64,000 nt of DNA from Niveispirillum cyanobacteriorum (GTDB taxonomy: Bacteria; Pseudomonadota; Alphaproteobacteria; Azospirillales; Azospirillaceae): contig NZ_CP025611.1 of NCBI RefSeq assembly GCF_002868735.1, positions 2,536,501 to 2,600,500 of the forward strand, read 5' to 3'. The notes beneath the pieces are model-generated. The model saw only the letters and a program-made list of their open reading frames with translations. It was not told the DNA's origin and made no database searches. Positions 1 to 8,217 of the stretch are shown here, piece after piece. The position numbers and the translations under genes were made by a program. Positions within the stretch are counted from its first letter, which is position 1, and each line of letters begins with the position of its first letter.

Positions 1-348
1 ATGATCATCCATCCGGTCTTCTCCTGGGTGGGAGCCAACGGGGCCGTGCAGATGGTCAGCCCCGGCCTGGCGCTGGCGACCTGCATCGGCACCTATCTGG
101 TGATCGCCCTGGTGTCGCTGGCCATCGACCGCCGGGCCATGCTGGTGTCGGCCCTAGCCTATGTGCTGTATGCGATGGGACAACTGTTCGCCATGGCGGG
201 CACGGCCAAGGAGATGAACATGGCCCTGGCTTCCCTGGTTATCGGGTCGGGCCTGCTGCTGCTTTCCACCCAATGGGAAGCTGCCCGCCGCCTGCTGGTC
301 CCGCATTTGCCGGGCGGCATGCGGGAGGTGCTGCCCGTCGCGCGGTGA
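1..348 (+). CDS. Membrane protein, probably the 3' part of a larger gene
   Basis: An open frame of 115 codons runs from the first base of the window to a TGA at 346-348, so the true start may lie outside it. The product is strongly hydrophobic with three likely membrane helices (about residues 22-42, 46-66 and 74-88) and a short charged C-terminal tail. I do not recognise the family. The gene reads toward rbfA, 201 bp downstream, but an intergenic palindromic repeat lies between them. The usual upstream partner of rbfA, infB, is not seen here. The frame is credible because it is hydrophobic and shows normal codon use, but the function is unknown. Confidence 0.5.
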   Translation: MIIHPVFSWVGANGAVQMVSPGLALATCIGTYLVIALVSLAIDRRAMLVSALAYVLYAMGQLFAMAGTAKEMNMALASLVIGSGLLLLSTQWEAARRLLVPHLPGGMREVLPVAR

Positions 349-356
349 TTGCATCC

Positions 357-410
357 GACCCCGGCGGCCATGATCTGGCCGCCGGGTGGCGGCGCCCGGC
401 GTTTGAGGGG
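357..410 (+). repeat. Intergenic palindromic repeat, copy 1
   Basis: This is a GC-rich palindromic segment whose core, GCCGCC-GGGT-GGCGGC, is followed by GCCCGGCGTTTGAGGG. The same core and tail occur at 5485-5519 and 19406-19440, always outside genes and in the same orientation in this window. This copy is the most divergent: the four-base loop is GGGT rather than GGAT, and the sequence after TTGAGGG differs. It also carries an upstream stem, CCGGCGGCC/GGCCGCCGG. It lies between a + strand membrane-protein gene and rbfA, so it could act as an mRNA-end hairpin. Confidence 0.65.
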
Positions 411-549
411 GCCGTAAAGTTCCCAATCTCTTCCATGCGTAACTTCCCTGTCTCATCCGGCGCCCGCTATGCTACGCACGGTCCCTTGACCTGACGCAGC
501 AACGCCCGGTCCGGGGTCCCATCCCCCGCCAGGGCAAAGGATTGAAGTG

Positions 550-1014
550 ATGAGCAAACGACGCGACGGCGGCCATGCCGCCAAGGGACCCAGCCAGCGC
601 CAGTTGCGCGTGGGCGAGGAAATCCGCCACATCCTGGCCGATATTTTCCGCCGCGGGGAATTCCGCGATCCCGAACTGATGGACCTGAATGTCACCGTGT
701 CGGAAGTGCGCATCAGCCCCGACCTGAAGAACGCCACCGCCTTCGTCATGCCGCTGGGCGGGTCGAAGCCGGAACTGGTGGCGGCACTGAACCGCGCCTC
801 GGCCTTCCTGCGCACCCAGGTGGCGCATGAAATGCGCCTGCCCTATGCCCCGCGCCTGTCCTTCCAGCTGGATACCAGCTTCGATTACGCGGAAAAGATC
901 GACCGTATCCTGCACGACCCGCATGTCGCCCGCGACATGACGGGCATCGTCAATACCGGCAATGATGCCGAAGAGGACGAGGAAGAGGGCGGGGACCAGA
1001 ACCATGGCGCGTAA
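550..1014 (+). CDS. rbfA: Ribosome-binding factor A
   Basis: RbfA is a KH-domain protein that binds the 30S precursor and helps maturation of the 16S rRNA 5' end, particularly at low temperature. The 154-residue product shows the family pattern: a basic N-terminus with QRQLRVGEEIRHILADI, the VSEVRISPDLKNATAFV core strand-helix, and a conserved C-terminal LDTSFDYAEKIDRIL stretch, ending in an acidic tail. The ATG at 550 is preferred over the adjacent GTG at 547 because AAAGGA at 536-541 lies 8 nt upstream. Its end overlaps truB by 11 nt, indicating translational coupling. infB does not precede it, unlike the common nusA-infB-rbfA-truB order. Confidence 0.93.
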   Translation: MSKRRDGGHAAKGPSQRQLRVGEEIRHILADIFRRGEFRDPELMDLNVTVSEVRISPDLKNATAFVMPLGGSKPELVAALNRASAFLRTQVAHEMRLPYAPRLSFQLDTSFDYAEKIDRILHDPHVARDMTGIVNTGNDAEEDEEEGGDQNHGA

Positions 1015-1942
1015 GCGCAAGGGCGTTCCCCGTCACGGCTGGCTGGTGCTGGACAAGCCCGGCACCATGACGAGCACCCAGGCGATGGCAAAGGTGCGCT
1101 GGATGATGAACGCGGAAAAGGCGGGCCATGGCGGCACGCTGGACCCCATCGCCACCGGCATCCTGCCCATTGCCTTCGGGGAGGCGACCAAGACCGTCCA
1201 GTACGCCATGGACGGGCACAAAACCTACCGTTTCGTGATGAAATTCGGGGAGGCCACGGACACCGACGACCGCGCCGGGCAGGTCATCGCCACCAGCGAT
1301 GTGCGCCCCACCGATGAACAGATCGAGAAGGCGCTTGAGGCCTTTCAGGGCCTGATCAGCCAGGTGCCGCCGCAATATTCCGCCATCAAGGTGGATGGCG
1401 AACGCGCCTATGATCTGGCCCGCGAAGGGGAGGCGGTGGAACTGGCCGCCCGTACCGTGCGTATCGACGGCTTCCACCTGACGGGCCGTCCCGACAATGA
1501 CCATGCCGAGTTCGAGGTGGAATGCGGCAAGGGCACCTATATGCGCTCGCTGGCCCGTGATCTGGCCCTGGCGGTGGGCACCGTCGGCCATATCACGGTG
1601 CTGCGCCGGTTGTCGGTGGGGCCGTTCACGCTGGCCAATGCTGTCACTCTGGAACAGCTGGAACAGATTGTGGCGGAAGGGGAGCCGGATCGGCTGCTGA
1701 TGCCCGTCGCGGCCCCGCTGGACCGGCTACCCGCCATCGACCTGTCACCCGTAGAGGCCGACCGCCTGCGCCATGGCCAGGGTGTGTCGCTGCTGCGCCG
1801 GGCCGACCTGGATCGGCTGGAGGCGCTGCGCGGTGCCGGCGGGGAGGAGGGCACGGCACTGGCCCTGACCGAAGGCCGCCCCGTGGCCCTGGTCCGGCTG
1901 GAGGGTGGCGAGCTTCGGCCTGCGCGCGTGCTGAACCTTTAA
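1004..1942 (+). CDS. truB: tRNA pseudouridine(55) synthase
   Basis: TruB converts U55 in the T-loop of tRNAs to pseudouridine. The 312-residue product starts at the ATG at 1004, inside the end of rbfA. It contains the catalytic block GHGGTLDPIATGILP with the nucleophile Asp47, the YRFVMKFGEATDTDD strand after it, and the GTYMRSLARDLA motif of the TruB/Cbf5 family, followed by a C-terminal PUA-like tail. Length and motif order are normal. The gene ends only 8 bp before the stop of the convergent antiporter gene. rpsO, which often follows truB, is not present. Confidence 0.94.
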   Translation: MARKRKGVPRHGWLVLDKPGTMTSTQAMAKVRWMMNAEKAGHGGTLDPIATGILPIAFGEATKTVQYAMDGHKTYRFVMKFGEATDTDDRAGQVIATSDVRPTDEQIEKALEAFQGLISQVPPQYSAIKVDGERAYDLAREGEAVELAARTVRIDGFHLTGRPDNDHAEFEVECGKGTYMRSLARDLALAVGTVGHITVLRRLSVGPFTLANAVTLEQLEQIVAEGEPDRLLMPVAAPLDRLPAIDLSPVEADRLRHGQGVSLLRRADLDRLEALRGAGGEEGTALALTEGRPVALVRLEGGELRPARVLNL

Positions 1943-1950
1943 GCCAGCCC

Positions 1951-3717
1951 TTACGCCGGCTTCGGTTCGGCGTCGATATCGGCAGGCGGGGGTTCCGGCG
2001 GGGCGATCGGGGCCTTAGGCGTCAGAGCCACCAGCCCCTCCGCGATCATGCCGCGCGCCGTTTCGCGTTCCCCCATCACGACGGTGCTGGCGCCGTTCTG
2101 GGTCAGATAGACCACTTCCTCGTCGGCATGGGCGCGGGCGATGATCGACAGGCCAGGATTGGCCACCCGCGTCTGGCGGATGATCTGTCCTGCCTCGAAT
2201 GAGCCGGGGATGGCAATGAACATCAGGCGGGCGGCGGACAGGTTCAGGGCGGATAGAACCTCCGGCACCACGGCATTGCCCACCACCACTTCCACCCCCT
2301 GCTCACGCAGGCTGTCGATGCGCTTCTGATTATCCTCCACCACCAGGAAGGGCACACCCTCTTCCTTCAGCTTGGCGGAAATCAGGCTGCCGACCCGTCC
2401 ATGGCCGATGATGATGGCATGACCGGTCAGGCTGGTGGGCGGGATCGGCTCGCGCGTCGGCTCCACCACGGCGGCGGGGACGATGGCGTCGCCGCCGCCG
2501 GGTTCCAGCCGGTGGCCGAACTTGTCGATCAGGGTAAACATCACGGGGTTCATCAAGATCGACAGGATGGCGCCGACCAGCACCAGATCCTGCCCTTCCT
2601 GCGGCAGCAGGCCCAGATTGACGCCCAGCGCCGCCAGGATGAAGGAGAATTCACCGATCTGCGCCAGCGAGGCAGAGATGGTCAGCGCGGTACTGCGGGG
2701 ATGACCGAAGGCCAGCACGATCAGGTAGGCAGCAATCGACTTGCCGAACACGATGATCAGGACCGTGGCCAGCACGGGCAGCGGCCGTTCGATCAGGATG
2801 GCCGGATCGAACATCATGCCGACCGACACAAAGAACAGCACCGCGAAGGCGTCACGCAGCGGCAGCGATTCCTCCGCCGCGCGGTGGGACAGGGGCGATC
2901 CCGACAGGACCATGCCCGCGAAGAAGGCACCCAGCGCAAAGGACACACCGAACAGGGTTGCCGCCCCATAGGCCACGCCCAGCGCAATGGCCAGCACCGC
3001 CAGCCGGAACAGCTCGCGTGAACCACTATGCGCGACCTCATGCAGGACCCAGGGGATGACGCGCTTGCCCACCACCAGCATCAGGGCGACGAAGGCCGCC
3101 ACCTTGCCCAGCGTGATGGCGATGACCGTGATCAGGTCGGACCCGCTGAGCGCAGGTGCCGCGGCGGCTGCCCCCTCGGCCCCGGCCTTGTCACCCAGCA
3201 GCCCGGCCAGGGCCGGCAGCAACACCAGGGCCAGGACCATGGCCAGATCCTCGACGATCAGCCAGCCGATGGCGATGCGGCCCCGCTTGCTTTCCACCAG
3301 TCGCCGCTCCTGCAGCGCGCGCAGCAGAACCACAGTGGAGGCGACCGACAGGGCCAGACCGAAGACCAGCCCGGCCCCGATGCTCCAGCCTAGCGCCCAG
3401 GACAGGCCCATGCCCATCAGGGTGGCAAGGCCGATCTGACCAATGGCGCCGGGAATGGCGATGGCCTTCACCGACATCAGGTCCTTGACCGAGAAATGCA
3501 GCCCCACCCCGAACATCAGCAGGATGACGCCGATTTCCGCCAACTGCGGCGCCAGGTTCATGTCGGCGACATAACCCGGCGTCCCCGGCCCGATGATCAC
3601 ACCGGCCAGCAGATAGCCGACCAGGGGAGAGATTTTTAGCTTCTGCGCGATGGCCCCGAAAATGAACGCCAGCGCCAGGGCCGCGACAATCATTGTAATC
3701 AGGGGCACATCATGCAT
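1951..3717 (-). CDS. Kef/YbaL-type monovalent cation:proton antiporter (CPA2) with TrkA-N domain
   Basis: This is an inner-membrane cation/H+ antiporter of the CPA2 family, closest in layout to YbaL and KefB. An N-terminal Na_H_exchanger region of about 400 residues has 11-13 hydrophobic helices, including the conserved KISPLVGYLLAGVIIGPGTPG stretch near the start. It is followed by a cytoplasmic RCK/TrkA-N Rossmann domain beginning HAIIIGHGRVG. The chosen ATG at 3717 gives 588 residues and has GGAAGG about 10 nt upstream; an upstream start at 3771 would add 18 non-conserved residues and run toward the palindrome at 3766-3805. It is transcribed divergently from a small XRE regulator, which may control it. 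Confidence 0.85.
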   Translation of the reverse strand: MHDVPLITMIVAALALAFIFGAIAQKLKISPLVGYLLAGVIIGPGTPGYVADMNLAPQLAEIGVILLMFGVGLHFSVKDLMSVKAIAIPGAIGQIGLATLMGMGLSWALGWSIGAGLVFGLALSVASTVVLLRALQERRLVESKRGRIAIGWLIVEDLAMVLALVLLPALAGLLGDKAGAEGAAAAAPALSGSDLITVIAITLGKVAAFVALMLVVGKRVIPWVLHEVAHSGSRELFRLAVLAIALGVAYGAATLFGVSFALGAFFAGMVLSGSPLSHRAAEESLPLRDAFAVLFFVSVGMMFDPAILIERPLPVLATVLIIVFGKSIAAYLIVLAFGHPRSTALTISASLAQIGEFSFILAALGVNLGLLPQEGQDLVLVGAILSILMNPVMFTLIDKFGHRLEPGGGDAIVPAAVVEPTREPIPPTSLTGHAIIIGHGRVGSLISAKLKEEGVPFLVVEDNQKRIDSLREQGVEVVVGNAVVPEVLSALNLSAARLMFIAIPGSFEAGQIIRQTRVANPGLSIIARAHADEEVVYLTQNGASTVVMGERETARGMIAEGLVALTPKAPIAPPEPPPADIDAEPKPA

Positions 3718-3765
3718 GAGAAGCCTGCCTTCCATCCGGGTCAATGACCGGGCAGGGTCTTGACC

Positions 3766-3805
3766 TCTCAACCATTTGATCCAATATCACCCAATATGGT
3801 TGAGA
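3766..3805. promoter_or_regulatory. Palindromic operator candidate between the Kef antiporter and XRE regulator genes
   Basis: TCTCAACCAT at 3766-3775 and ATGGTTGAGA at 3796-3805 form an exact 10-bp inverted repeat with a 20-bp spacer. The spacer also holds the directly repeated hexamer-like unit CCAATAT. It lies in the only divergent promoter space between the antiporter and the small HTH gene, as expected for autoregulation by an XRE protein. The arms are seen directly; the operator role is inferred. Confidence 0.5.
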
Positions 3806-3823
3806 TACTCCGGATTGCAACCC

Positions 3824-4078
3824 GTGCCGCATGAACTTTATTCACTGACGCTTTCGCCCGCGCAATGCCGGGCAGCGCGCGGCCTGCTGGACTGGAGCCA
3901 GGAACAGCTGGCCCAGGCGTCAGGCCTGTCGCGCAGCACTGTCCGCGACTTCGAAAGCGGCCGGCATGAGCCGCACCGGGGCAGCCTTGTCCTGCTGTTG
4001 CAGACGCTGGCGGAACAGGGCGTGGAACTGGTCGCGGCGGTGGATGGGGCGGGCGAGGGGGTGCGGTTCAGGGTGTGA
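3824..4078 (+). CDS. Small XRE-family helix-turn-helix regulator
   Basis: This is an 84-residue single-domain DNA-binding protein. The helix-turn-helix is clear: AARGLLDWSQEQLAQASGLSR followed by STVRDFESGRHEPHRGSL, where the helix starting STVRDFESG is the recognition helix. The short C-terminal segment VELVAAVDGAGEGVRF resembles other minimal XRE proteins. The start is uncertain. The frame extends up to a TTG at 3776, but that would place the N-terminus across the palindrome at 3766-3805, so I prefer the GTG at 3824, although no strong ribosome-binding site is visible. It is divergent from the Kef-type antiporter and probably regulates it or itself. Confidence 0.7.
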   Translation: MPHELYSLTLSPAQCRAARGLLDWSQEQLAQASGLSRSTVRDFESGRHEPHRGSLVLLLQTLAEQGVELVAAVDGAGEGVRFRV

Positions 4079-4100
4079 GGCCGCCACCGCCCCCTGATCC

Positions 4101-5354
4101 TCAATCCAGCGCGAAGACCATCGCCTTCAGATACTGCGTTTCCGGCAGTAGCGGATGCACGGGGTGGTCGCTGCCGGCACCGGCGAAGCGCAGGATGCGG
4201 CCTTGACGACCGGCTTCACCCAGGCCGCGCGCGACCTCCGTATGGAACAAGGGTGGCTCCATATTGTGGGAGCAGGAAGCCACCAGCAGCATACCGCCCG
4301 GTGCCACCAGACGGGCGGCGGCCTTGGTCATGCGGCGATAGGCGCGGCTGCCCACGGCCAGGTCCTTCTTCGACTTCACGAAGGCCGGCGGGTCGGCGAT
4401 CACCACCTCGAAGGTCCGGCCCTCCGCCACCCACTGGTCCATCAGATTGAAGGCGTCGCCCTTCTCGGCGGTCACCCGGTCGGCCACACCATTGGCCTCC
4501 GCCGCCTTCATGGCGATGGACAGCGACAGGGCCGAACGGTCGACCAGGGTGACATGGGATGCGCCGCGCTTGGCGGCCAGTACGCCGAAACCGCCGGCAT
4601 AGGTGTAGAAGTCCACCACAGAGCGACCCTGGCACAGATTGGCGATGAAGGAACGGTTGTCGCGCTGATCAAAGAACCAGCCCGTCTTCTGCCCTTCCGA
4701 CAGGTCGGCGAAGAAGGTGGCACCGTTTTCCTCCAGCGGGATCAGACCCTGGACAGAGCCCTTCACCACCTTCACCTCCTCTGCCAACCCCTCATAGGAG
4801 CGGGCCGTGCTGTCATTGCGCAGCACGATGGCCGACGGGTTCAACACCTCGTCCAAGGCGGCCAGGATCATGGGCAGGCGGCGGTCCATGGCGACATTGT
4901 TGGCCTGCACCACCACGATATCGCCATAACGGTCGATGATCAGGGCCGGCAGGCCATCGCTTTCGGCGTGGATCAGACGATAGAAGGGCCGGTCATAAAG
5001 CCGTTCGCGGATTTCCAGGGCGCGGCGGATGCGACGCACGAAAAAGGCTGTGTCGATGGCTTCGGCCGGATCGCGGGTCAGGAACCGTGCGCAAATCAGG
5101 CTGTGCGGGTTGAAGGCCGCCAGACCCAGGGTGGCCCCGCCAGCATCGGTGACGCGGACAATAGACCCCGCCGGCAGCGCCTTGGCCGCCTTGTCCATGT
5201 CCACTTCGTTGGAATAGACCCAGGGATGGCCATGCTGCGCGCGCTTATGCCGGCCCGACTGGATGCGGATCACGGGCAGGGAAGCTGGCTTAGGGGCCTG
5301 GGTCGGGGTATCGGTGGTCATGGCGGGGGCCGTCGCGGCGGGGATGTCGGTCAT
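4101..5354 (-). CDS. rlmI: Class I SAM-dependent rRNA (cytosine-C5) methyltransferase, RlmI-like
   Basis: RlmI-type enzymes methylate cytosine 1962 of 23S rRNA. The 417-residue product has an N-terminal PUA domain starting VIRIQSGRHKRAQHGHPWVYS, a central EEL-like domain, and a C-terminal Rossmann methyltransferase domain with VVDFYTYAGGFGVLAA as the SAM-binding motif, VIADPPAFVKSKKD as motif IV, and the catalytic Cys in LLVASCSHNM. About 30 residues before the PUA domain are low-complexity and the start may be later. It is a single-gene unit; downstream it meets the XRE gene convergently. Confidence 0.85.
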   Translation of the reverse strand: MTDIPAATAPAMTTDTPTQAPKPASLPVIRIQSGRHKRAQHGHPWVYSNEVDMDKAAKALPAGSIVRVTDAGGATLGLAAFNPHSLICARFLTRDPAEAIDTAFFVRRIRRALEIRERLYDRPFYRLIHAESDGLPALIIDRYGDIVVVQANNVAMDRRLPMILAALDEVLNPSAIVLRNDSTARSYEGLAEEVKVVKGSVQGLIPLEENGATFFADLSEGQKTGWFFDQRDNRSFIANLCQGRSVVDFYTYAGGFGVLAAKRGASHVTLVDRSALSLSIAMKAAEANGVADRVTAEKGDAFNLMDQWVAEGRTFEVVIADPPAFVKSKKDLAVGSRAYRRMTKAAARLVAPGGMLLVASCSHNMEPPLFHTEVARGLGEAGRQGRILRFAGAGSDHPVHPLLPETQYLKAMVFALD

Positions 5355-5454
5355 GGCGCGGAAAATACCGCCGCAATCCCCTCCGGCTCAAGCCACAAGG
5401 CGGTCACCCTGCCATTCAAAAGCCTTAAGAAGCCGTGATTCAGGCCGGTGACTG

Positions 5455-5519
5455 CCGGCCCGGCGCCCGTGCGCCGTGAGCCAAGCCGCCGGATGGCGGC
5501 GCCCGGCATTTGAGGGAAC
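5455..5519 (+). repeat. Intergenic palindromic repeat, copy 2
   Basis: The stem GCCGCC-GGAT-GGCGGC at 5485-5500 is followed by GCCCGGC and TTGAGGGAAC, and preceded by GTGAGCCAA and a GACTGCCG segment. It shares a 29-nt identical run with copy 3 (from the AGCCAA before the stem through GCCCGGC), then a further 11 identical bases after two mismatches. It sits between two - strand genes, upstream of the rlmI-like gene and downstream of the unknown gene that starts at 5983. Confidence 0.75.
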
Positions 5520-5527
5520 AAACTATG

Positions 5528-5983
5528 TCACCCCAGCGGTCGGCACAGGCGCAGATCCTCCCGGTAATGCCCATGTTCCAGGGCACGGGCCAGGGCCACC
5601 GACACGCTGGTCCCGATGCCTTCCCGCTGTGGCAGGTGCAGATGCACCGCGTTGCAGCCCAGATCGCGGGCCACCACATCCATATCGTTCAACAGGACAT
5701 CAATGGCGGCTTCCGGTTCGATCAGGTCCAGCGCCAGGAACATGTCGACCTGGAAGACCTTGCCATGCCTTGGGCTGGGCAGGACCTGATAGGCGTAGAT
5801 GCCATGGATATAGCCATGGTCGCCCTCCACGGTCCGGATGCCGCCTTCGGCGGTACCCAGCAGCAGGCCAGCATATTGGCGCCAGGCCTCGCGGTCATCG
5901 GCGGCGCGGCCCGTCTGCACCAGGGGCCAGGCCTGATCGATGCGGCGGCGGTCCAGCGGCTTGACGGAAAAACGGTCGGACAT
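5528..5983 (-). CDS. Conserved hypothetical protein, possible acyltransferase-like fold
   Basis: I do not recognise this 151-residue protein with certainty. It begins MSDRFSVKPLDRRRIDQAWPLVQ, and the alternating strands and helices, with a strand such as FQVDMFLALDLIEPEAAIDVLL, resemble GNAT-like proteins. I cannot point to the acetyl-CoA-binding Q/RxxGxG/A signature, so this is only a suggestion. The ATG at 5983 is chosen over the longer frame from 6055 because the added 24 residues look non-conserved and the intergenic region upstream carries the Fnr leader on the other strand. It is divergent from the Fnr regulator gene, so it could respond to the same control region. Confidence 0.55.
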   Translation of the reverse strand: MSDRFSVKPLDRRRIDQAWPLVQTGRAADDREAWRQYAGLLLGTAEGGIRTVEGDHGYIHGIYAYQVLPSPRHGKVFQVDMFLALDLIEPEAAIDVLLNDMDVVARDLGCNAVHLHLPQREGIGTSVSVALARALEHGHYREDLRLCRPLG

Positions 5984-6096
5984 GGTCACCCGTTCCGGCG
6001 AGATAAGCACGGCGAAGTCTCTGTCTGTCTGAACAAGGCTGCCGTGCGTGTGCACGGGCGTCCCCCATCGTTAACCGATATGCCGATGGTCGCGCT

Positions 6097-6110
6097 TTGA
6101 TCTGGATCAA
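6097..6110. promoter_or_regulatory. Fnr/FixK-type box
   Basis: The sequence TTGAT-CTGG-ATCAA is a perfect Fnr/Anr/FixK consensus palindrome. It lies 195 bp upstream of the likely start of an Fnr-family gene and between it and a divergent unknown gene. Fnr proteins that carry E-xx-SR in their recognition helix, as the neighbouring protein does, bind exactly this sequence. Autoregulation is inferred. Confidence 0.8.
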
Positions 6111-6305
6111 GGCGCGTTCACGCGGTTGGGCCTAGACCTCTGGATATGTGTTCATCAGCCAACCATTATGAAATCCTTCAATTGGCTGGCGGACATGACT
6201 GGAAGTGCTCCACCGGCCTTGTTGCGCGTTGTGGATCGTTTCCAAAAGGCGCATTCTTTCTTCCGGTGGAAAACCGGGGGCGATGCTTATATCGGGGGGC
6301 CTCAC

Positions 6306-7049
6306 ATGGCGTTGGCTGAACATGCATGCACACGGGAAGGCGCCGTGGCGGCCCGGATCGATGTTGCGCCGTGCAATGCCTGCCCGGTGCGCAGCATGTC
6401 GGTCTGCTCCGCCCTGGAAGCGGACGAGCTGAAGCGGCTGGCCGATATCCTGGTGTCGGTCAAGGTCGACGCCGGCCACACCCTGTTCGCAGAGGGAGAT
6501 GGGGCCGACACCCTGTTCAATGTCACCGCCGGCACCATGAAGCTTTACAAGCTGCTGCCCGATGGCCGGCGACAGATCACGGGCTTCCTGTTGCCCGGTG
6601 ATTTCCTGGGCCTGTCGATCAACGATACCTATGCCTATTCGGCGGAGTCGGTGACGCCGGCCACGCTCTGCCGTTTCCCCCGCCGCCGCCTGGAAGGGCT
6701 GCTGGAAGATTATCCCAAGATGCAGCGCCGCCTGTTCGCCATGGCGTCCAGCGAGCTGGCGGCAGCGCAAGATCAGATGCTGCTGCTGGGCCGCAAGAAC
6801 GCCAAGGAGCGTATTGCGTCCTTCCTGCTGATGCTGTCGGAACGGGCCAAGCGGCGCGGCTATGCCGAAAACCCGGTGCATGTACCGATGAGCCGGTCGG
6901 ACATCGCCGACTATCTGGGCCTGACGACAGAAACCGTCAGCCGCACCTTCACGCAGCTGAAGACCAGCCGCGCCATCTCTCTTCTGGAAGGCGGCAAGGT
7001 CCGCCTGAACGACATGGAGACCTTGCAGGAACTGGCCGAAGGGGCGTGA
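6306..7049 (+). CDS. fnrN: Oxygen-responsive Crp/Fnr-family regulator, FnrN type
   Basis: This global regulator of low-oxygen gene expression is predicted to sense O2 through a [4Fe-4S] cluster. The 247-residue protein has Cys8, Cys23, Cys26, Cys34 and Cys122. The C-x2-C-x7-C spacing plus Cys122 matches the rhizobial FnrN/FixK cysteine pattern. The effector domain spans about 40-150, and the C-terminal helix-turn-helix SRSDIADYLGLTTETVSRTF carries the E-xx-SR contacts that read TTGAT half-sites. The ATG at 6306 is preferred, with GGGGGG just upstream; an in-frame ATG at 6126 would add 60 residues not typical of the family. A perfect Fnr box lies in the long leader. Confidence 0.9.
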   Translation: MALAEHACTREGAVAARIDVAPCNACPVRSMSVCSALEADELKRLADILVSVKVDAGHTLFAEGDGADTLFNVTAGTMKLYKLLPDGRRQITGFLLPGDFLGLSINDTYAYSAESVTPATLCRFPRRRLEGLLEDYPKMQRRLFAMASSELAAAQDQMLLLGRKNAKERIASFLLMLSERAKRRGYAENPVHVPMSRSDIADYLGLTTETVSRTFTQLKTSRAISLLEGGKVRLNDMETLQELAEGA

Positions 7050-7053
7050 GCCT

Positions 7054-8076
7054 TCAGGCCGCCGCACCCCGTCGTGCCGCCACGGCGGCTTCGGCCTGCG
7101 ACAGAAGGTCGGCGAGGATTTCGGCCACGGGCTGTTCCTTGGTGACCATGCCCACCGACTGCCCGGCCATCAACGACCCGTTCTCGACATCGCCATCAAT
7201 GACCGCACGGCGCAGCGCACCGGCCCAGTAATGCTCGATCTCCAGCTGGGCTTCCTTTTGGTCCAACTCGCCGGCATCGAAGCGCGCGATCACTTCGCGC
7301 TGCTTATCCATGAAGCGCTTGGTGCCTTCATTCTGCAGTGCGCGGACGGGGATGACGGGGAAACGGCTGTCCAGTGCCACGCTGGCCACCGCATCACGCG
7401 CACTGCCTCGGATGAAGGCCTGCTTGAATTTCGGATGCGCCCGGCATTCGCTGGCGCAGACGAAACGGGTGCCCAGTTGCACGCCAGCGGCCCCCATCTC
7501 CAGGTAGGAGACAATGGCCTCCCCCCGCCCGATGCCGCCGGCCACGAAGACGGGCACATCGCGGATTTCCGGCAGGATTTCCTGGGCCAGGACGGAGGTG
7601 GAGACAGGCCCGATATGGCCGCCGGCCTCACTGCCCTCGATCACGATAGCGTCGGCACCACTACGGATCAGCTTCTTGGCGATGACCAGGGCCGGGGCAA
7701 AGCACATGACCTTGGCCCCGCCATCGCGCGCCGCCTTTATGGCGGTGGCGGGCGGCAAACCGCCGGCCAGCACGATATGGCCCACCTTCTCTTCCAGGCA
7801 AACCTGCACCAGTTGATCCAGCTGCGGATGCAGGGTGATCAGGTTCACGCCGAACGGCTTGGTCGTCAGGGCCTGGGTGCCCCGGATCTCATCGCGCAGC
7901 AAGTCAGGGGACATGGACCCCGACGCGATAACGCCGAAGCCGCCGGCATTCGAAATGGCCGCCACCAGCGCCCGGTCCGACACCCAGGTCATGGCCCCAC
8001 CCATGATGGCAAGGTCGGTCCCCAGATAATCACGGCCCCGCGACCAGAGCTGATCCAGATGATGGCGAGCGGTCAT
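7054..8076 (-). CDS. Nitronate monooxygenase (2-nitropropane dioxygenase family)
   Basis: This FMN-dependent TIM-barrel enzyme oxidises alkyl nitronates such as propionate-3-nitronate. The 340-residue product carries the family landmarks: the N-terminal barrel strand IMGGAMTWVSDRALVAAISNAGGFGVIASG, the phosphate-binding VFVAGGIGRGEAIVSYLEMGAAGVQLGTRF, and the active-site segment EGSEAGGHIG with the conserved His. GAAGGG lies just upstream of the ATG. Class I and II enzymes and FabK-like enoyl reductases share the fold, so the substrate is not certain. It is convergent with fnrN, with 4 bp between stops. Confidence 0.82.
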   Translation of the reverse strand: MTARHHLDQLWSRGRDYLGTDLAIMGGAMTWVSDRALVAAISNAGGFGVIASGSMSPDLLRDEIRGTQALTTKPFGVNLITLHPQLDQLVQVCLEEKVGHIVLAGGLPPATAIKAARDGGAKVMCFAPALVIAKKLIRSGADAIVIEGSEAGGHIGPVSTSVLAQEILPEIRDVPVFVAGGIGRGEAIVSYLEMGAAGVQLGTRFVCASECRAHPKFKQAFIRGSARDAVASVALDSRFPVIPVRALQNEGTKRFMDKQREVIARFDAGELDQKEAQLEIEHYWAGALRRAVIDGDVENGSLMAGQSVGMVTKEQPVAEILADLLSQAEAAVAARRGAAA

Positions 8077-8164
8077 GATGACGGACCCTTCAATATTTGA
8101 CTGCCGAATGGTCGGCGTTCACTACCGCCGGGGCTGTGCCCGGTCAAGGGGTGCGCGCCAAATG

Positions 8165-8196
8165 AAAAGGCCCGGCGCCGTTTCCGACGCCGGGCC
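8165..8196 (-). terminator. Intrinsic terminator of lysC
   Basis: GGCCCGGCG (8169-8177) and CGCCGGGCC (8188-8196) form a perfect 9-bp stem. Read on the - strand it is followed by TTTTCATT. It begins 22 bp after the lysC stop. Confidence 0.8.
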
Positions 8197-8217
8197 TCAA
8201 CACAAACGGATAAGAGC

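Noticed and set aside
4155-5438. A 427-residue + strand frame opposite the rlmI-like gene
   Set aside because: The opposite strand has PUA and methyltransferase motifs; this frame is a shadow.
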